DNA of 64,000 bases, taken from assembly GCA_015680905.1 (NCBI GenBank), contig CM027385.1, forward strand, positions 22,264,501 through 22,328,500, given 5' to 3'. Shown here one piece after another: positions 49,861 through 60,429 of the stretch. This DNA comes from Coptis chinensis. Its lineage: Eukaryota; Streptophyta; Magnoliopsida; Ranunculales; Ranunculaceae. The position numbers were made by a program, and so were the translations under genes. The number at the start of each line of letters is the position of its first letter. Position 1 is the first letter of the stretch. The notes under the pieces are model-generated. The model did no database searches. It was not told the origin of the DNA and worked only from the letters and a program-made list of their open reading frames with translations.

Positions 49861-50174
49861 CATTGTGGTTTCTTTTGAGGGAAAGTTCTTGGTGTGTAAA
49901 GAAATCTAATATATAAGGTATTGAATAGAGTACACATAAAGTGGGTTAAACAATTTTTTCAAATACTTGATATAAATGAGAGCTTTCTTTAGATATGTTT
50001 TGGAACCAAACTAACCGATGAACCGACCTGAAATTTTTGGTTCAGTTTGGATCGGTTTTTAATTTATGGTCGGGTCAATTAAGTTTTCCATATTATTAAC
50101 TCAACTGGTGGTTCAGTCATTGGTTTCACTCCAAACCAAACCCGAACCAACCCGTGCACACTCCTAACGCGGAG

Positions 50175-51004
50175 TCTCGAGCACAGAAAAATCAGGGAAT
50201 GAAAAGTCAATGCTAATAGTGCCTACAACATCTAGTAAAAAAACATATTACACGTTCCCACTTTGTACATTTGACCCCTCAATGAGCAGTTTGATGGCAT
50301 TCAAACGAACTTACTGCATTAAGACATGCATAGAAGAAATTTCAAGTAAACTTGGCTACTTTCATTTTGATTATTTGTGTCAAGTATAAACCAATATTGA
50401 TCATAATCAAAAAGTTAAATTACCTCTGCAAATTGGGCAAAAGAGAATCTACAGGCCATTTCTTTGTAGATGTCAGAGCAAAATGAATTGAAATAAGAAA
50501 TAAACCTTGCATGGAGTCATCTTTCATACCCTTCGAGAGTAACACTTAATGCATCGAAGTTAGGATATGCCATATAGTGGCTATTAGCGGATCATGTGCC
50601 TTATCGTATACATGAGTCAATGCATTATTCTTGTGAAGTCTGAGCAACCGATAAATGTTTGGACAAAGGGTATGTAATTCGTATGTTTACTGGATCTATA
50701 ATAAACTTCATACAACTCTCTATCAAACAATCTCAGATGACCGTTCGAAAGTACACAATACCAATACTTATTGGCAATGGTAACATTAGGTTAGAGATTT
50801 ACATGTAAAACATCACTCGAACAACTGAGCTGTAATTCTGTGTGTTCTCTGAAGCTCTGACCTCTTTTTGTCAGTATAAATAAAGGACTTGTGAAAGTGA
50901 GCACTAGCATATATACATCACCACCTAGCCATAGAGCTTGGTGGTCTAGGCAAAAAATAAAAATAAAATAAAAAGAAATGAGAGGTATGAGTAATCATGC
51001 CAAT
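50175..51004. other. Unassigned sequence, no gene seen
   Basis: No open frame or known motif stands out between the hAT-like element and the Copia element. The Copia insertion at 51005 splits this sequence, and the right flank continues at 58425-58618. Confidence 0.35.
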
Positions 51005-51602
51005 TGTTGGAAATAAGGTTGGATAGACGCCCACCAAGATAAGGATAAACCACTGAGTATAGGACTCTATCCTATCTGATATTAGATGAGTATAGGACTC
51101 TATCCTATCGATATTAGATGAAAGATATGACTCTATCCTATCGATATTAGATGAGTATAGGACTTATCCTATCCATATTGAGGAGGTGGGAATCTCTATA
51201 AATAGACCCCCACCTCTCACATATTGATAATCCAAAACAACAAGAAAAGCTCTCCCTTTAATGGCAAACCTCCAACATTTTTTAAAAGTAGAAGCCGGTC
51301 ATTTGTGGAGATTCCATAGGTGGTATCCTCCCTAGCCATTGTCGGGCCTTGGTTCTTGGTTCGTGAAAAAGGTTGCTTCCCGCTTAATGGTTGGAACTTG
51401 ACTCCGGCAAAAGTTAAGAAGAAAAAGATCTTGAGTGTGCCAAGAACATCTTCTCCTGTAGATCAAAGCTTGGAACTTCAAATTGAAAGTCGTGACCAAG
51501 GTACGATCTTTCCTTTCCATTTACGCTATTTTTTATGCATGTGGTATAACGTAATTGTATATATCGTAGGAATCATGCATGAGATATCGATAAAATCCTA
51601 CA
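51005..51602 (+). repeat. 5' LTR of the Copia element
   Basis: 598 bp, TG...CA ends. It contains about four tandem copies of a 30-33-bp unit (GGACTCTATCCTATC...ATATTAGATGAGTATA) at 51051-51180. A likely TATA box CTCTATAAATAG lies near 51193-51204. Confidence 0.92.
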
Positions 51603-51603
51603 T

Positions 51604-51620
51604 TGGCATCGAGCCGGTTT
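51604..51620 (+). promoter_or_regulatory. Primer-binding site of the Copia element
   Basis: TGGCATCGAGCC begins one or two bases after the LTR. It resembles TGGTATCAGAGC, complementary to initiator tRNA-Met, with two or three changes. Confidence 0.6.
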
Positions 51621-52032
51621 TCCATGGTTTGCATGCTTTTGTTTTGCGGTTTTGATCTTGTGATCTACAATTTTTGAAAAATTGCGGTTTTTTTCAAAAT
51701 ATTTTTAATTAATTTTTTAAATAATTAGGTTGTTTAAAATTAATTAGATATTGCTTAATTTTTTGCAAAATAAATTATTTATGGGAAATAATTAGTGGAA
51801 ATTTTTTCTAGGAAATTTTTTCTTAGAAATTTTTACATGGAAATTTATTTATGAGATTATTTCTCTATAAATTTTAGGTTTTTTTTTTTCACATGTATTT
51901 TTCCACAATTAAAAATTGACATTAGGATGTTTATTTTTACCATGCAGTAATTATTTGAATCTGGATTTTTACTATTGCATGTATATAAAATTGTTTATTT
52001 TCTATCAACGGTCATATGAAAACTAAGGCACA

Positions 52033-52434
52033 ATGCCTAAGTTACATAGACCCGAAACTTGTAGGAAAACTGAACCAGATCTTGGGAGACGGGCTTCCAA
52101 GAAACGCATGACTGCTAAGCAATATAGGAGAACTTTCAAGAGTACTGTCTTGAAATCTGATAAGATAGAGACAGAGCCACCATCACCAGAATATACACCA
52201 AAGAGCCCCAGTCCTATTCAGGATAGGAATGAGGCTCGACCACTTAAATCTCTCCTACATCGATTATGGGACGATGCTAAGGAACCAAATCCATATGATG
52301 TGTCATCAGGGTTTATTTTCCCACCTCACGGGGAAACAGAGGAAGTGGCTAGTAATTTTCAAATGGCTGATAGTGACTGTGAGGATGAGGAAGACTCCCC
52401 TGGGCACCCAGGACACTTCTATGTTCATGGTTGA
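52033..52434 (+). CDS. Extra leader ORF in the Copia element, 133 aa
   Basis: An open frame of 133 codons lies between primer site and gag, where Copia elements usually have only leader sequence. The N-terminal half is strongly basic (RRASKKRMTAKQYRR). The middle is Pro/Ser-rich (EPPSPEYTPKSPSP), and the C-terminal part is acidic (DSDCEDEEDSPGHPGH). No domain is recognised. The frame has survived although the pol gene has multiple breaks, hinting at recent loss or useful content. It could be an accessory Gag-like or captured protein. Start chosen at the first ATG, about 430 bases after the LTR. Confidence 0.5.
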   Translation: MPKLHRPETCRKTEPDLGRRASKKRMTAKQYRRTFKSTVLKSDKIETEPPSPEYTPKSPSPIQDRNEARPLKSLLHRLWDDAKEPNPYDVSSGFIFPPHGETEEVASNFQMADSDCEDEEDSPGHPGHFYVHG

Positions 52435-52700
52435 CTAGCTCTGTTTAGTTCTACATTGTTTTTTGAAAGATAGGAAACTCCTTTTTGTAGAAACAATTTT
52501 ATGAAATGGAAATTTAAGTAGTAGATTTTTTGCATATTCTATGTTATTGATAGTCAAATGCATTGATTTTATTTAATGGTAGAATCATGCTAGTAGATTA
52601 TCATGATCATCTCATATGTGAAAATGTGGATTACTTAGATTTAATTTAAGAGATGATTCTTATTCGTAGTATCTTATTTTTGGAATTCAAACTTGATAGA

Positions 52701-54030
52701 ATGGCACCCGATGGAAAATCCCCGTTTACGATGCTACCTGAAAAGGATTTGTTAAATGATAAGAATTACGAACTTTGGTCTAGGAAAGTTAGGTTAATTC
52801 TCGCGCATAGGAAGGTCATTGATGTAATAACCGAGACGAGAGCGTAACCCACCGGAAGGATTAACACAAGCCGCTTATACTTTTGCATTCTTAAGAAGTA
52901 CAATGAGTATACAAGCAAAGATAATGTTGCCCGAATTGCCATACTTGGCACCATGAGGAATGACTTCATGATGCGGTATGATGGCCTTGGATCGGCTAAA
53001 GAGCTATAGGAAGCAATAAAGGCGGACCTTGGGGGTACGACTCATGCATCACCGAGAGGCTACAAATGAGCTTTGACAAATTTATCAAGCTGCCCCATAC
53101 CTCTATGACACAACATTGCACGGTGATGATGAAAACATGGTTCTTGAAGTTAGCCCAAGCAGACAGTGTCCTTGTCAAATGAACAACAAATTCAAGCTGT
53201 CATTAGGTCTTTACCTAAAACTTGGGAACAATTTCGTCTTATCTTGACGCATGACGACAGTATCACAAACTTTGCAAAGGTGCAAAGGAAATGTGAGCTT
53301 GAGGAACAAAGGCTTCTCAATGAAAAGCATGTTGTTCAAACTGAAGCAAATGTTGTTAACTCCAAAAAGAGGAAGGCTCCTTGGAACAAGAAAAGTGGAA
53401 AAGGGAAAGGCAAGGAAAAGGCCAAGCCTAACCCACAGCAAAAGAAACCTAGGAAGTCGATAGACATGACTAGTGTTGAATGCTTCCGTTGTCATCAGAT
53501 GGGACACTATGCTAGGGCATGTCCTTCTCCTGAGGTGAGTTTTACTTTAAGTACTGTCAATGTGATAAGTACTGTCATGCTATCTAATTCATCACAATAT
53601 TGGATTGTAGATTCAGCAGCGACAGACCACATAAGCCGGGATAGGTCCCTGTTTGAAGATTTCCGGAAACTTCCACAAGGAACTCGGAGAGTCCACATGG
53701 GAAACCAAAGTGTAGCTGATGTTTTGGGCACAGGCACTTGTAGGTTGGATTTTGCGAGTGGGAGATCCATCCTTATTGAAGGAGTACTCTTTGTACCCTC
53801 AATTAGGAGAAATCTTTTATCAGTTTTAAAATTACTTCAAGAATCCTATGTGTTTAATTTTTCCCAGAACTCGCTTGAGATATCTTTAAATAACAGTTTG
53901 ATAGGTTATGCTTATTTAATGAATTCTTTTATGACATTACACTTAGCACAAACTGAAGTTTTTATGTCTAAAATGGTTGGTTGCCAATTGTGGCATGCTA
54001 GACTAGGACATATTGGACACGAGGGATAGA
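52701..54030 (+). pseudogene. Copia Gag and protease (frameshifted)
   Basis: The start at 52701 (MAPDGKSPFTML) is followed by NDKNYELWSRKVRLIL, a typical Copia Gag N-terminus. A frameshift near 52845 and another near 53165 break it. After 53166 the frame stays open through the Gag middle (VIRSLPKTWEQFRLIL), a Lys-rich region, and a CX2CX4HX4C zinc knuckle (CFRCHQMGHYARAC, about 53481-53522). The aspartic protease follows with WIVDSAATDHIS (53601), where the usual DSGA is DSAA. The GAG-pre-integrase motif LWHARLGHIGHEG comes at 53988 and then a stop at 54027. Confidence 0.88.
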
Positions 54031-54046
54031 CCCGCTTAGCAAGGGA

Positions 54047-54860
54047 GGGTTGTTAGGTAACTTAACCTCTGTTAAAATGGAAACCTGTGAAAGTTGTCTT
54101 GCTAGAAAAGCCACCAAGAAACCTTTTGGGAAAGCCCAAAGGGCAACTTATCCTTTACAACTTATTCACTCAGACATCTGTGGACCAATGAATGTAACAG
54201 CAAGGCATGGGGCTTTGTATTTCATTACCTTCACAGATGACTATACACGCGCATGGACCGTGTACTTGATGTCTCACAAATCGACGCCTTGGACTGTTTT
54301 AAAAAGTATAAGAACCTAGTTGAGAATCAACTTGATAGGACAATAAAGGCCTTAAGAACTGACCGCGGACGTGAATATCTTTCTGATGAATTTAAGAAAC
54401 TCGTGAAAAGAAGGGTATAGCTAGACGACTAACTATTCCTTATACCCCTCGCCAGAATGGTGTCTCCGAGAGAAGGAATAGAACCCCTGCTGGACATGGT
54501 TAAATCTATGATGGCTCGGGCTAACTTGCCTATCTCATTTTGGGGTGATGCATTGTTAACGGCCGCTACAAGCATTATACTTAACCTAGTTCCTTCAAAA
54601 ACTGCTGACAAAACACCCTATGAACTATGGACCGGTAGACAACCCGCTTTGAACTACCTTAGACCATGGGGGTGTCTTTGCCTTTGTCACTTCTCAAAAT
54701 CGAGAATTTGGAAAGTTGAGTGCTCTGGAAAGAAGTGTATCTTTATAAGATACGATGAGACTTCTAAGGGGTATGTCTTCCTAGGGGAGGATACTCAAGG
54801 GCATGTCACAGAAATAGAAGCACGTAACGTCAGATTCTTAGAGAATCAATACCCAATGAG
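54047..54860 (+). pseudogene. Copia integrase (frameshifted)
   Basis: The zinc-binding cysteines (CESCLARK) and the first catalytic aspartate (IHSDICGPM) lie at 54085-54190. The TDDYTRAWTVYL block follows. After a break near 54320 the block with the second aspartate (RTDRGREY) appears in another frame. Next come the region normally holding the catalytic glutamate (PYTPRQNGVSERRNR, near 54440) and the PISFWGDALLTA...LVPSKTADKTPYELW block. Integrase lies before RT, which defines the Copia class. At least two frameshifts are present. Confidence 0.86.
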
Positions 54861-55079
54861 GGGTGAGGTTGATAAGGATATACAACTTTACAAAGTTGAT
54901 AACCTTATAACTGCTGATGAACAAGGCGAAAATGAAACTTTCATCAACCCTGATTCTAGTAACAATGGCATTGGTCAAATGATTGATCAATCCCAATCTC
55001 GTAAGAGTGTTAGAGGCCATATCCCCAAACGTCGGTTTGAGATTGAAAGGGAGATAAATATGACCAATGCACTTACAGA

Positions 55080-55730
55080 AATATCTGATGAACCTAAAAC
55101 ATTCAAGGAGGCTATTTCTGGGTCCAATACAAGTAAGTGGATGGAAGCTATGAAGGAAGAATTGGAGTCGATGAAGAAAAACAAAGTATGGGACTTAGTT
55201 GATCTACCTCCAAAACAGGGATCTATTGGGAACAAGTGGGTTCTCAAGATCAAGAAAAATGTGGAAGGAACATAGACAAATTCAAAGCTAGGCTTGTTGC
55301 AAAAGGTTACACCCAAAAGAAAGGAATAGACTATGAGGACACCTTCTCACCAATGAGTGAGATTTGCCTCCATACGTCTCCTCTTGTCAATGGTTGCCCA
55401 TTTAGATTTAGAGCTTTACCAGATGGATGTCAAAACTGCTTTTCTCAATGGAGAATTACAAGAGGAAATCTATATGGATCAACCCACTGGTTTTTCAATC
55501 AAGGGTCAGGAACACAAAGTGTGTAAACTGAACAGATCCATATATGGTTTAAAACAGGCCTCTAGACAGTGGAATCTGAGATTCCATGAAGCAATGCTTC
55601 AAGACAAATTCGAAATGGTAAATGAGGACCATTGCGTATATGTCAAGACATCTAAAAATGGTTTTGTGATTCTATCTCTATATGTGGATGACATTTTGTT
55701 AGCGGTAACAATAAGGCATTGATAAATTCC
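55080..55730 (+). pseudogene. Copia reverse transcriptase (frameshifted)
   Basis: The domain begins with FKEAISGSNTSKWMEAMKEE and [10 protein letters not shown], then loses frame near 55270-55350. It resumes with [20 protein letters not shown] (55420), [17 protein letters not shown] (55528) and the active site LSLYVDDILL (55674), where YVDD is intact. A stop follows at 55720. Confidence 0.88.
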
Positions 55731-55743
55731 ACTAAGCGATTGG

Positions 55744-56659
55744 TTGTCATTAAACTTCGAAATGAAGGACATGGGTGAAGCTAGTTATGTCTTAGGAGTT
55801 AAAATAACTCGGGGACCGCCCAAACGCTTGTTATCTTTGTCTCAGGAGACATATATCAAGAAGGTTTTGGAAAGATTCAACATGACTGATTGTAAGCAAG
55901 TGGATCTCCCAGTAAGTCTAGGAGAGTCTTTGAGTTCTAAAATTTCTCCCAAGAATCCCACTTGAAACTCGGGCTATGAAAAAATGTACCATACTCAAGC
56001 GATCGGAAGCCTTATGTATGCAATGTTGTGTACAAGGCCGGACATCCTGCTATGCAGTTGGGTTAGTATCAAGGTTCCAAACAAATCCTAGGTCGCATTA
56101 ATCGGAAGGTCATCAAGAAGATAATGAGGTATCTAAAAGGCACCGTGGACTACTCACTTTGTCTACCAAGGGAAAAATCTTAAGCTAATTGGGTACTCCG
56201 ATGCCGACCGGGTTGGAGACCTTGATGAGAGGAAGTCAACTTCGGATATACCTACATAATGAATGGAGGTGCTATATCCCTGGAGCAAAGAAGAAGCAAA
56301 CTTCCATAGCACTTTCAACTATAAAAGCTAAGTATATTGCATGTTGCTCGCCCACCACGAGAGGCGGTGGCTCGACGATTCATCAAACACTTGTCGGTGT
56401 TCTCAAGAGTCACAACCAACCCTTCACATTTGGATCGACAAAGATGGCTGCTCTTGCATATGCTAAATATCCAAAGTACCATGGAAGAACCAAGCATATA
56501 GAGTTAAAATACCGCTACGCACGACAAATGATATCAAAAAAAGAAAGTGGTTCTACAACATATATCCACCGATCGATGGTTCATGATCCATCGACCAAAC
56601 CTATTCCAAAGGAACTCTTCCTTGCACATGTAAAAATGCTTGGGTTAAAGAGGATGTGA
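55744..56659 (+). pseudogene. Copia RT tail and RNase H (frameshifted)
   Basis: The RT tail reads MKDMGEASYVLGVKI and LSLSQETYIKKVLERFNM. After frame changes near 55965-56190 the RNase H region shows a YSDAD-type first motif (about 56198) with DLDERKSTS, then IALSTIKAKYIAC at 56310, where the usual EAEY glutamate is replaced by Lys. TKHIELKYRYARQMI and a C-terminal end (LAHVKMLGLKRM, stop near 56657) follow. The domain would degrade RNA during reverse transcription; this copy is dead. Confidence 0.85.
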
Positions 56660-57711
56660 TTATGTTAAGAACACTTTGATGGTTTAATGAATAAAAGTGC
56701 ATTCTTTCCGGATCGATTGCATTCTCATTATAATCGCTTTATCATCTCGGATGTATGTCAAGAGGGTTGACCGTTCACTCACATGAACAAATCACTTCCA
56801 TTTTAAACAATGGGGAGTTTAGCTTGACAAGTCACTAAACCTTATAGGAAGGGTGGACCTAGTGTTAGAGTCATGCCCCTTCTTATAATTGGATAAGAAG
56901 AAAAACAGGCTTCATAGGGAAGATTCGCCTAAACCTACAAACGGTTGTTGCCAAGTGGGAGCATAGTATCCTTGGAATTGTCATTAGGGATGACAACACT
57001 TGCATGGTATGAGAGGATATACAGATATCTATTGTTGAGTAAACAAATTAGATACTCTTGCCATGACATGTTTTCACACAACATGTGTATAGTTTGACCA
57101 CCTGAGAGCAAGAAAAGAAATATCCCTAAAATTCTTGCTATGTGAGCTCTATTGATATATTTTTTGTTTAAAACATATCGAATGGTACCCTCCTTGAACT
57201 TTTGACCTTGTCAAGAAAATAAGAGGACTACTCGTAACTTTGGTTTGCTCCCCACAAGCTCTTACTAAAAGGCCGACCGATGCATCTTGGGAAGTTGGTA
57301 GAACTCGGCGACAATGACTTGTGTCTGCAAAGGGTAAAAGAACTGAAGGTTTATCACACAATCACTGGGATTCTACCTGGCCAGGACAATTGATGATAAT
57401 TGTGAATCATGTGATACGTTTTTGACTTTATAGTGTGGACTCATAGGGATGAGTGATATTTGTCAAAGTGATGAAACAAACAGATCTTGGGGTATACACA
57501 CACTCTCCGGATATTAGGTTTTCGGATTCATCTTCTTTAAAATCACTTTCATGGTAGATCATTGTGTCGTGCTTTTCATTGCGACTTGCTACTTCACAGA
57601 TATCATGATACGTGTGCTAGGGTCACACGAACCATTTGCCGTGTGAGACACACAAATGGCTAAGCATTCTACTTAAATGTTTCTCTTAGAAACCTTCTTC
57701 TTCGCCCGTTG
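56660..57711 (+). other. Non-coding 3' region of the Copia element
   Basis: The kilobase between the pol stop and the polypurine tract carries no supported gene. Confidence 0.55.
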
Positions 57712-57723
57712 TGAAAGGGGAGA
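57712..57723 (+). promoter_or_regulatory. Polypurine tract of the Copia element
   Basis: GAAAGGGGAGA directly precedes the 3' LTR start TGTTGG. It is the expected plus-strand primer. Confidence 0.78.
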
Positions 57724-58424
57724 TGTTGGAAATAAGGTTGGATAGACGCGCCACCAAGATAAGGATAAACCACGAGTATATAGACTCTATCCTATCTGAT
57801 ATTAGATGAGTATAGGACTCTATCCTATCGGATATTAGATGAGTATATGACTCTATCCTATCGATATTAGATGAGTATAGGACTCTATCCTATCGGATAT
57901 TAGATGAGTATATGACTCATCCTATCGATATTAGATGAGTATAGGACTCTATCCTATCAGATATTAGATGAGTATATGACTCTATCCTATCCAATATTGA
58001 GGAGGTGGGAACCTCTATAAATAGACCCCCACCTCTCATATATTGATAATCCAAAACAACAAGAAAAGCTCTCTCCTTTAAATGGCGACCTCCAACAACA
58101 TTTTCTAAAGTAGAAGCCCGATAATTTGTGGAGATTCCATAGGTGGTATCCTCCCTAGCCATTGTCAGTTCTTGGTTCTTGGTTCGTGAAAAAAGGTTGC
58201 TTCCCCGCTTAAAGTGGTTGGAACTTGACTCCGGAAAGTTAAGAAGAAGAAGATCTTGAGTGTGCCAAGAACATCTTCTCCTGTAGATCAAAGCTTGGAA
58301 CTTCAAATTGAAAGCTGTGACCAAGGTACGATCTTCTGTTTCCGCTGCGCTATTTTATGCATGTGGTATAACGTAATTATATATATCGTAGGAATTATGC
58401 ATGAGATATCGATAAAATCCTACA
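57724..58424 (+). repeat. 3' LTR of the Copia element
   Basis: 701 bp, 103 bp longer than the 5' LTR. The difference is mostly extra copies of the 30-33-bp unit (CCTATCGGATATTAGATGAG), here about seven copies at 57771-57990. The rest matches the 5' copy closely. Confidence 0.92.
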
Positions 58425-58618
58425 CCAATGAAGGAAATGACAGCCTCATCCACAAAATGCAGGTTAGGGATGATTTGAACGAGTAGCATTCTTATCGCTC
58501 CAGATAAAACATCAAAAGATATATATGCTTGTGTCTCCACTGCTTTTAGGACTTATAAGAAATTTTGGGTTTTGAAATTTGCTTAGAGTAAAATATGTTG
58601 CTAAGCGAAAATGAAATA
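58425..58618. other. Short unassigned segment between Copia elements
   Basis: Begins with the CCAAT duplication. No feature seen. Confidence 0.35.
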
Positions 58619-59272
58619 TGTTATTGTTGGGTTTGTCGAACTGTAGAGCTTTGCTAGCGGTGTTCGACCTTGTTACCTTCAGTTTTTCACTTTGGAGAAG
58701 GGGGCGCGACCCGCGCTCAACCATGCTTTGGACAAGACGCGACATGCGCTGAAAACATTGGAAGTCGGGTGCGACCCGTGCTCACTCATGCCTTCCGAAA
58801 TTTTCACTGATTTTCGATATTTTGGCCCAAAGCCCATTTTCTCACCTTTTTCTATGTATACTTATATAAAGGAAATAGAATAGGGTTTTGAGACAACTTT
58901 GAGAGATTCATTTCTTGGGGATTGTGGGAGCTCTATTGAGCTAGGGTTTGAGTGAGGCCTCTTGTTATTGATTCTTGATATCTCTTGTAAACTCTCCAAT
59001 CTTTGTTATAAAGGAAACTCGGCTCTTATGTGGATGTAGGTAACATTTACCGAACCACCTAAATCTTTGTGTCTCTTTGCATATTTACTTCTTTATTTAT
59101 TTTTTGCTTGTAATGGGTAATGATAAATTAGTGGCTTTGTTTGTTTGAGTTTGTTGTGATAACTACCAAAGTCTTGGGTGGGTGATTTCTTTGGTATGAA
59201 CTCCAAGTTGAAATCATTTGGGACATAAAGTAGCTAGATTGAGGTGTGACTTTCTAGTGAAATCTCCTAACA
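58619..59272 (+). repeat. 5' LTR of a second Copia element (start tentative)
   Basis: The right end CTCCTAACA is fixed by the primer site two bases later. A TATA-like TATATAAAGG lies at 58863-58872. The GC-rich units GCGCGACCCGCGCTC and GTGCGACCCGTGCTC occur upstream. The left end is guessed at TGTTATTGTTGGG; no second LTR is inside the window to confirm it. Confidence 0.6.
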
Positions 59273-59274
59273 AG

Positions 59275-59291
59275 TGGTATCAGAGCTACAG
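59275..59291 (+). promoter_or_regulatory. Primer-binding site, initiator tRNA-Met type
   Basis: TGGTATCAGAGCTACAG is the standard plant Copia primer site, complementary to the 3' end of initiator tRNA-Met. Confidence 0.92.
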
Positions 59292-59408
59292 TTGAATCAT
59301 TGGAACAAGGTATGTGAGGAAAGTTTCCACCTTTAGCATTGGAGGCTAGGTGTTTGAAGAAATTCCTCTGAGAGGTTCTCCACCGTTGTGTTGGTTCAAG
59401 TGGAAGTC

Positions 59409-60255
59409 ATGACAACCGAAAGGAAAACTACAAGATAGAGAAGTTTGTCGGAACAAACTTCGGCTATTGGAAGATGCAAATCGAGGACGTACTCTATCAA
59501 AAGGATTTGATGGAAACTTTGATAAGTGAGAAGCCCGATGAGATTCCGCAAGGTATATGGGATTTGCAAGATAGAAAGGCCTTGGCCACAATCCAATTGA
59601 GTCTTTCGAAGTCGGTAGCCTTCAACATTAAGACTGAGAAGACGGCGAAGTCTCTCATGGAGGTACTTACTACGATGTATGAACAACTCTCGACCGCAAA
59701 CAAAGTCTATTTGATCACCAAGTTATTTAGTTTAACAATGTCGGAGGGGACCTCTTTCAAGGATCACCTAAATGAATTCAACCAAACTAAGGACCAATTG
59801 GAGTCGGTTGAGATTACATTTAGTGATGATGTGTTAGCTTTGGCGATACTTTGACAATTGCCTCCAAGTTGGAAGGCGATGATGGCGGTTATTAGTGGCT
59901 CTGCGGGAATGACCAAATTGAAATTTGAGCACGCTTGTTAGTATGATACTAACCGAGGAAATCCGGATATAGGATTGTCCTTCATCTTCAGGGTCGGCAT
60001 TGAGCACTGAAAGTAGAGGAAGGAATTCAAACAGAAGTCGTGGTAAGAAAAAGTGGAGGGGGAGATTGAAATCTCAAGCCCCCCGATTGCAAAGCGTTGA
60101 ACACAAACCTCGAGACTTAAGTGAAGTTGTATGCTACAACTGTAGTAGGCCTGACCACTATAGTCTCAATTGCCCGGCACCAAGAAACAACAACAACATT
60201 AACAAGAACAAGAACAAGAAAAAGAATCAAGAAGCTAATTTTGTTGAGATGATAG
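59409..60255 (+). pseudogene. Gag of the second Copia element, cut by CACTA
   Basis: The likely start is the ATG at 59409, with a frameshift soon after. From 59430 the frame reads KFVGTNFGYWKMQIEDVLYQ, a typical plant Copia Gag start, and continues with IWDLQDRKALATIQLSLSKS, MYEQLSTANKVYLI and FKDHLNEFNQTKDQL. A stop occurs at 59852. After it PPSWKAMMAVI and, at about 60130-60175, the CX2CX4HX4C zinc knuckle (CYNCSRPDHYSLNC) are clear, followed by an Asn/Lys-rich tail. The coding sequence ends abruptly at 60255 where the CACTA terminus begins. Protease and pol are not in the window. Confidence 0.87.
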
Positions 60256-60429
60256 CACTAGTAGAAAAAAAAAGGTTTTGTGACTGTTTTAAAATGTTAT
60301 TTGTGACGGTTCTATTCGAAACGGTCACAAATGGCAGAAAAAGACTTTTGTGACTGTTTTGAAATGCTTTTTGTGACTGTCGGATCTAGAACCGTCACAA
60401 ATCCTTTTTTTCTTGGAAAAAATTCGTGT

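Larger units (their letters stand above)
45486..50166. mobile_element. hAT-like element with nested insertions
   Basis: The ends TATGGGTGTGCA (45486) and TGCACACTCCTA (ending 50166) are inverted and match the TAGGGGTGTGCA ends of plant hAT-type elements. The flanking octamers ACGCAGAG (45478-45485) and ACGCGGAG (50167-50174) agree at seven of eight bases. GGTTTGGTTCGG-type motifs lie just inside both ends. Most of the 4.7 kb is later insertions: a foldback at 45585-46342 and a Harbinger-like element at 46562-49654. No hAT transposase is visible. Confidence 0.72.
51005..58424 (+). mobile_element. Ty1-Copia retrotransposon, complete but mutated
   Basis: LTRs at 51005-51602 and 57724-58424 begin TGTTGGAAATAAGG and end TCCTACA. 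CCAAT occurs directly before (51000-51004) and after (58425-58429), a perfect 5-bp duplication. Between lie a primer site, a 133-aa leader ORF, gag, protease, integrase, RT and RNase H in Copia order (integrase before RT), and a polypurine tract. Stops and frameshifts break the polyprotein. Confidence 0.94.

Noticed and set aside
58692..58883. Short frame in the LTR of the second Copia element
   Set aside because: It lies in the promoter region of an LTR before the TATA box and has no homology.
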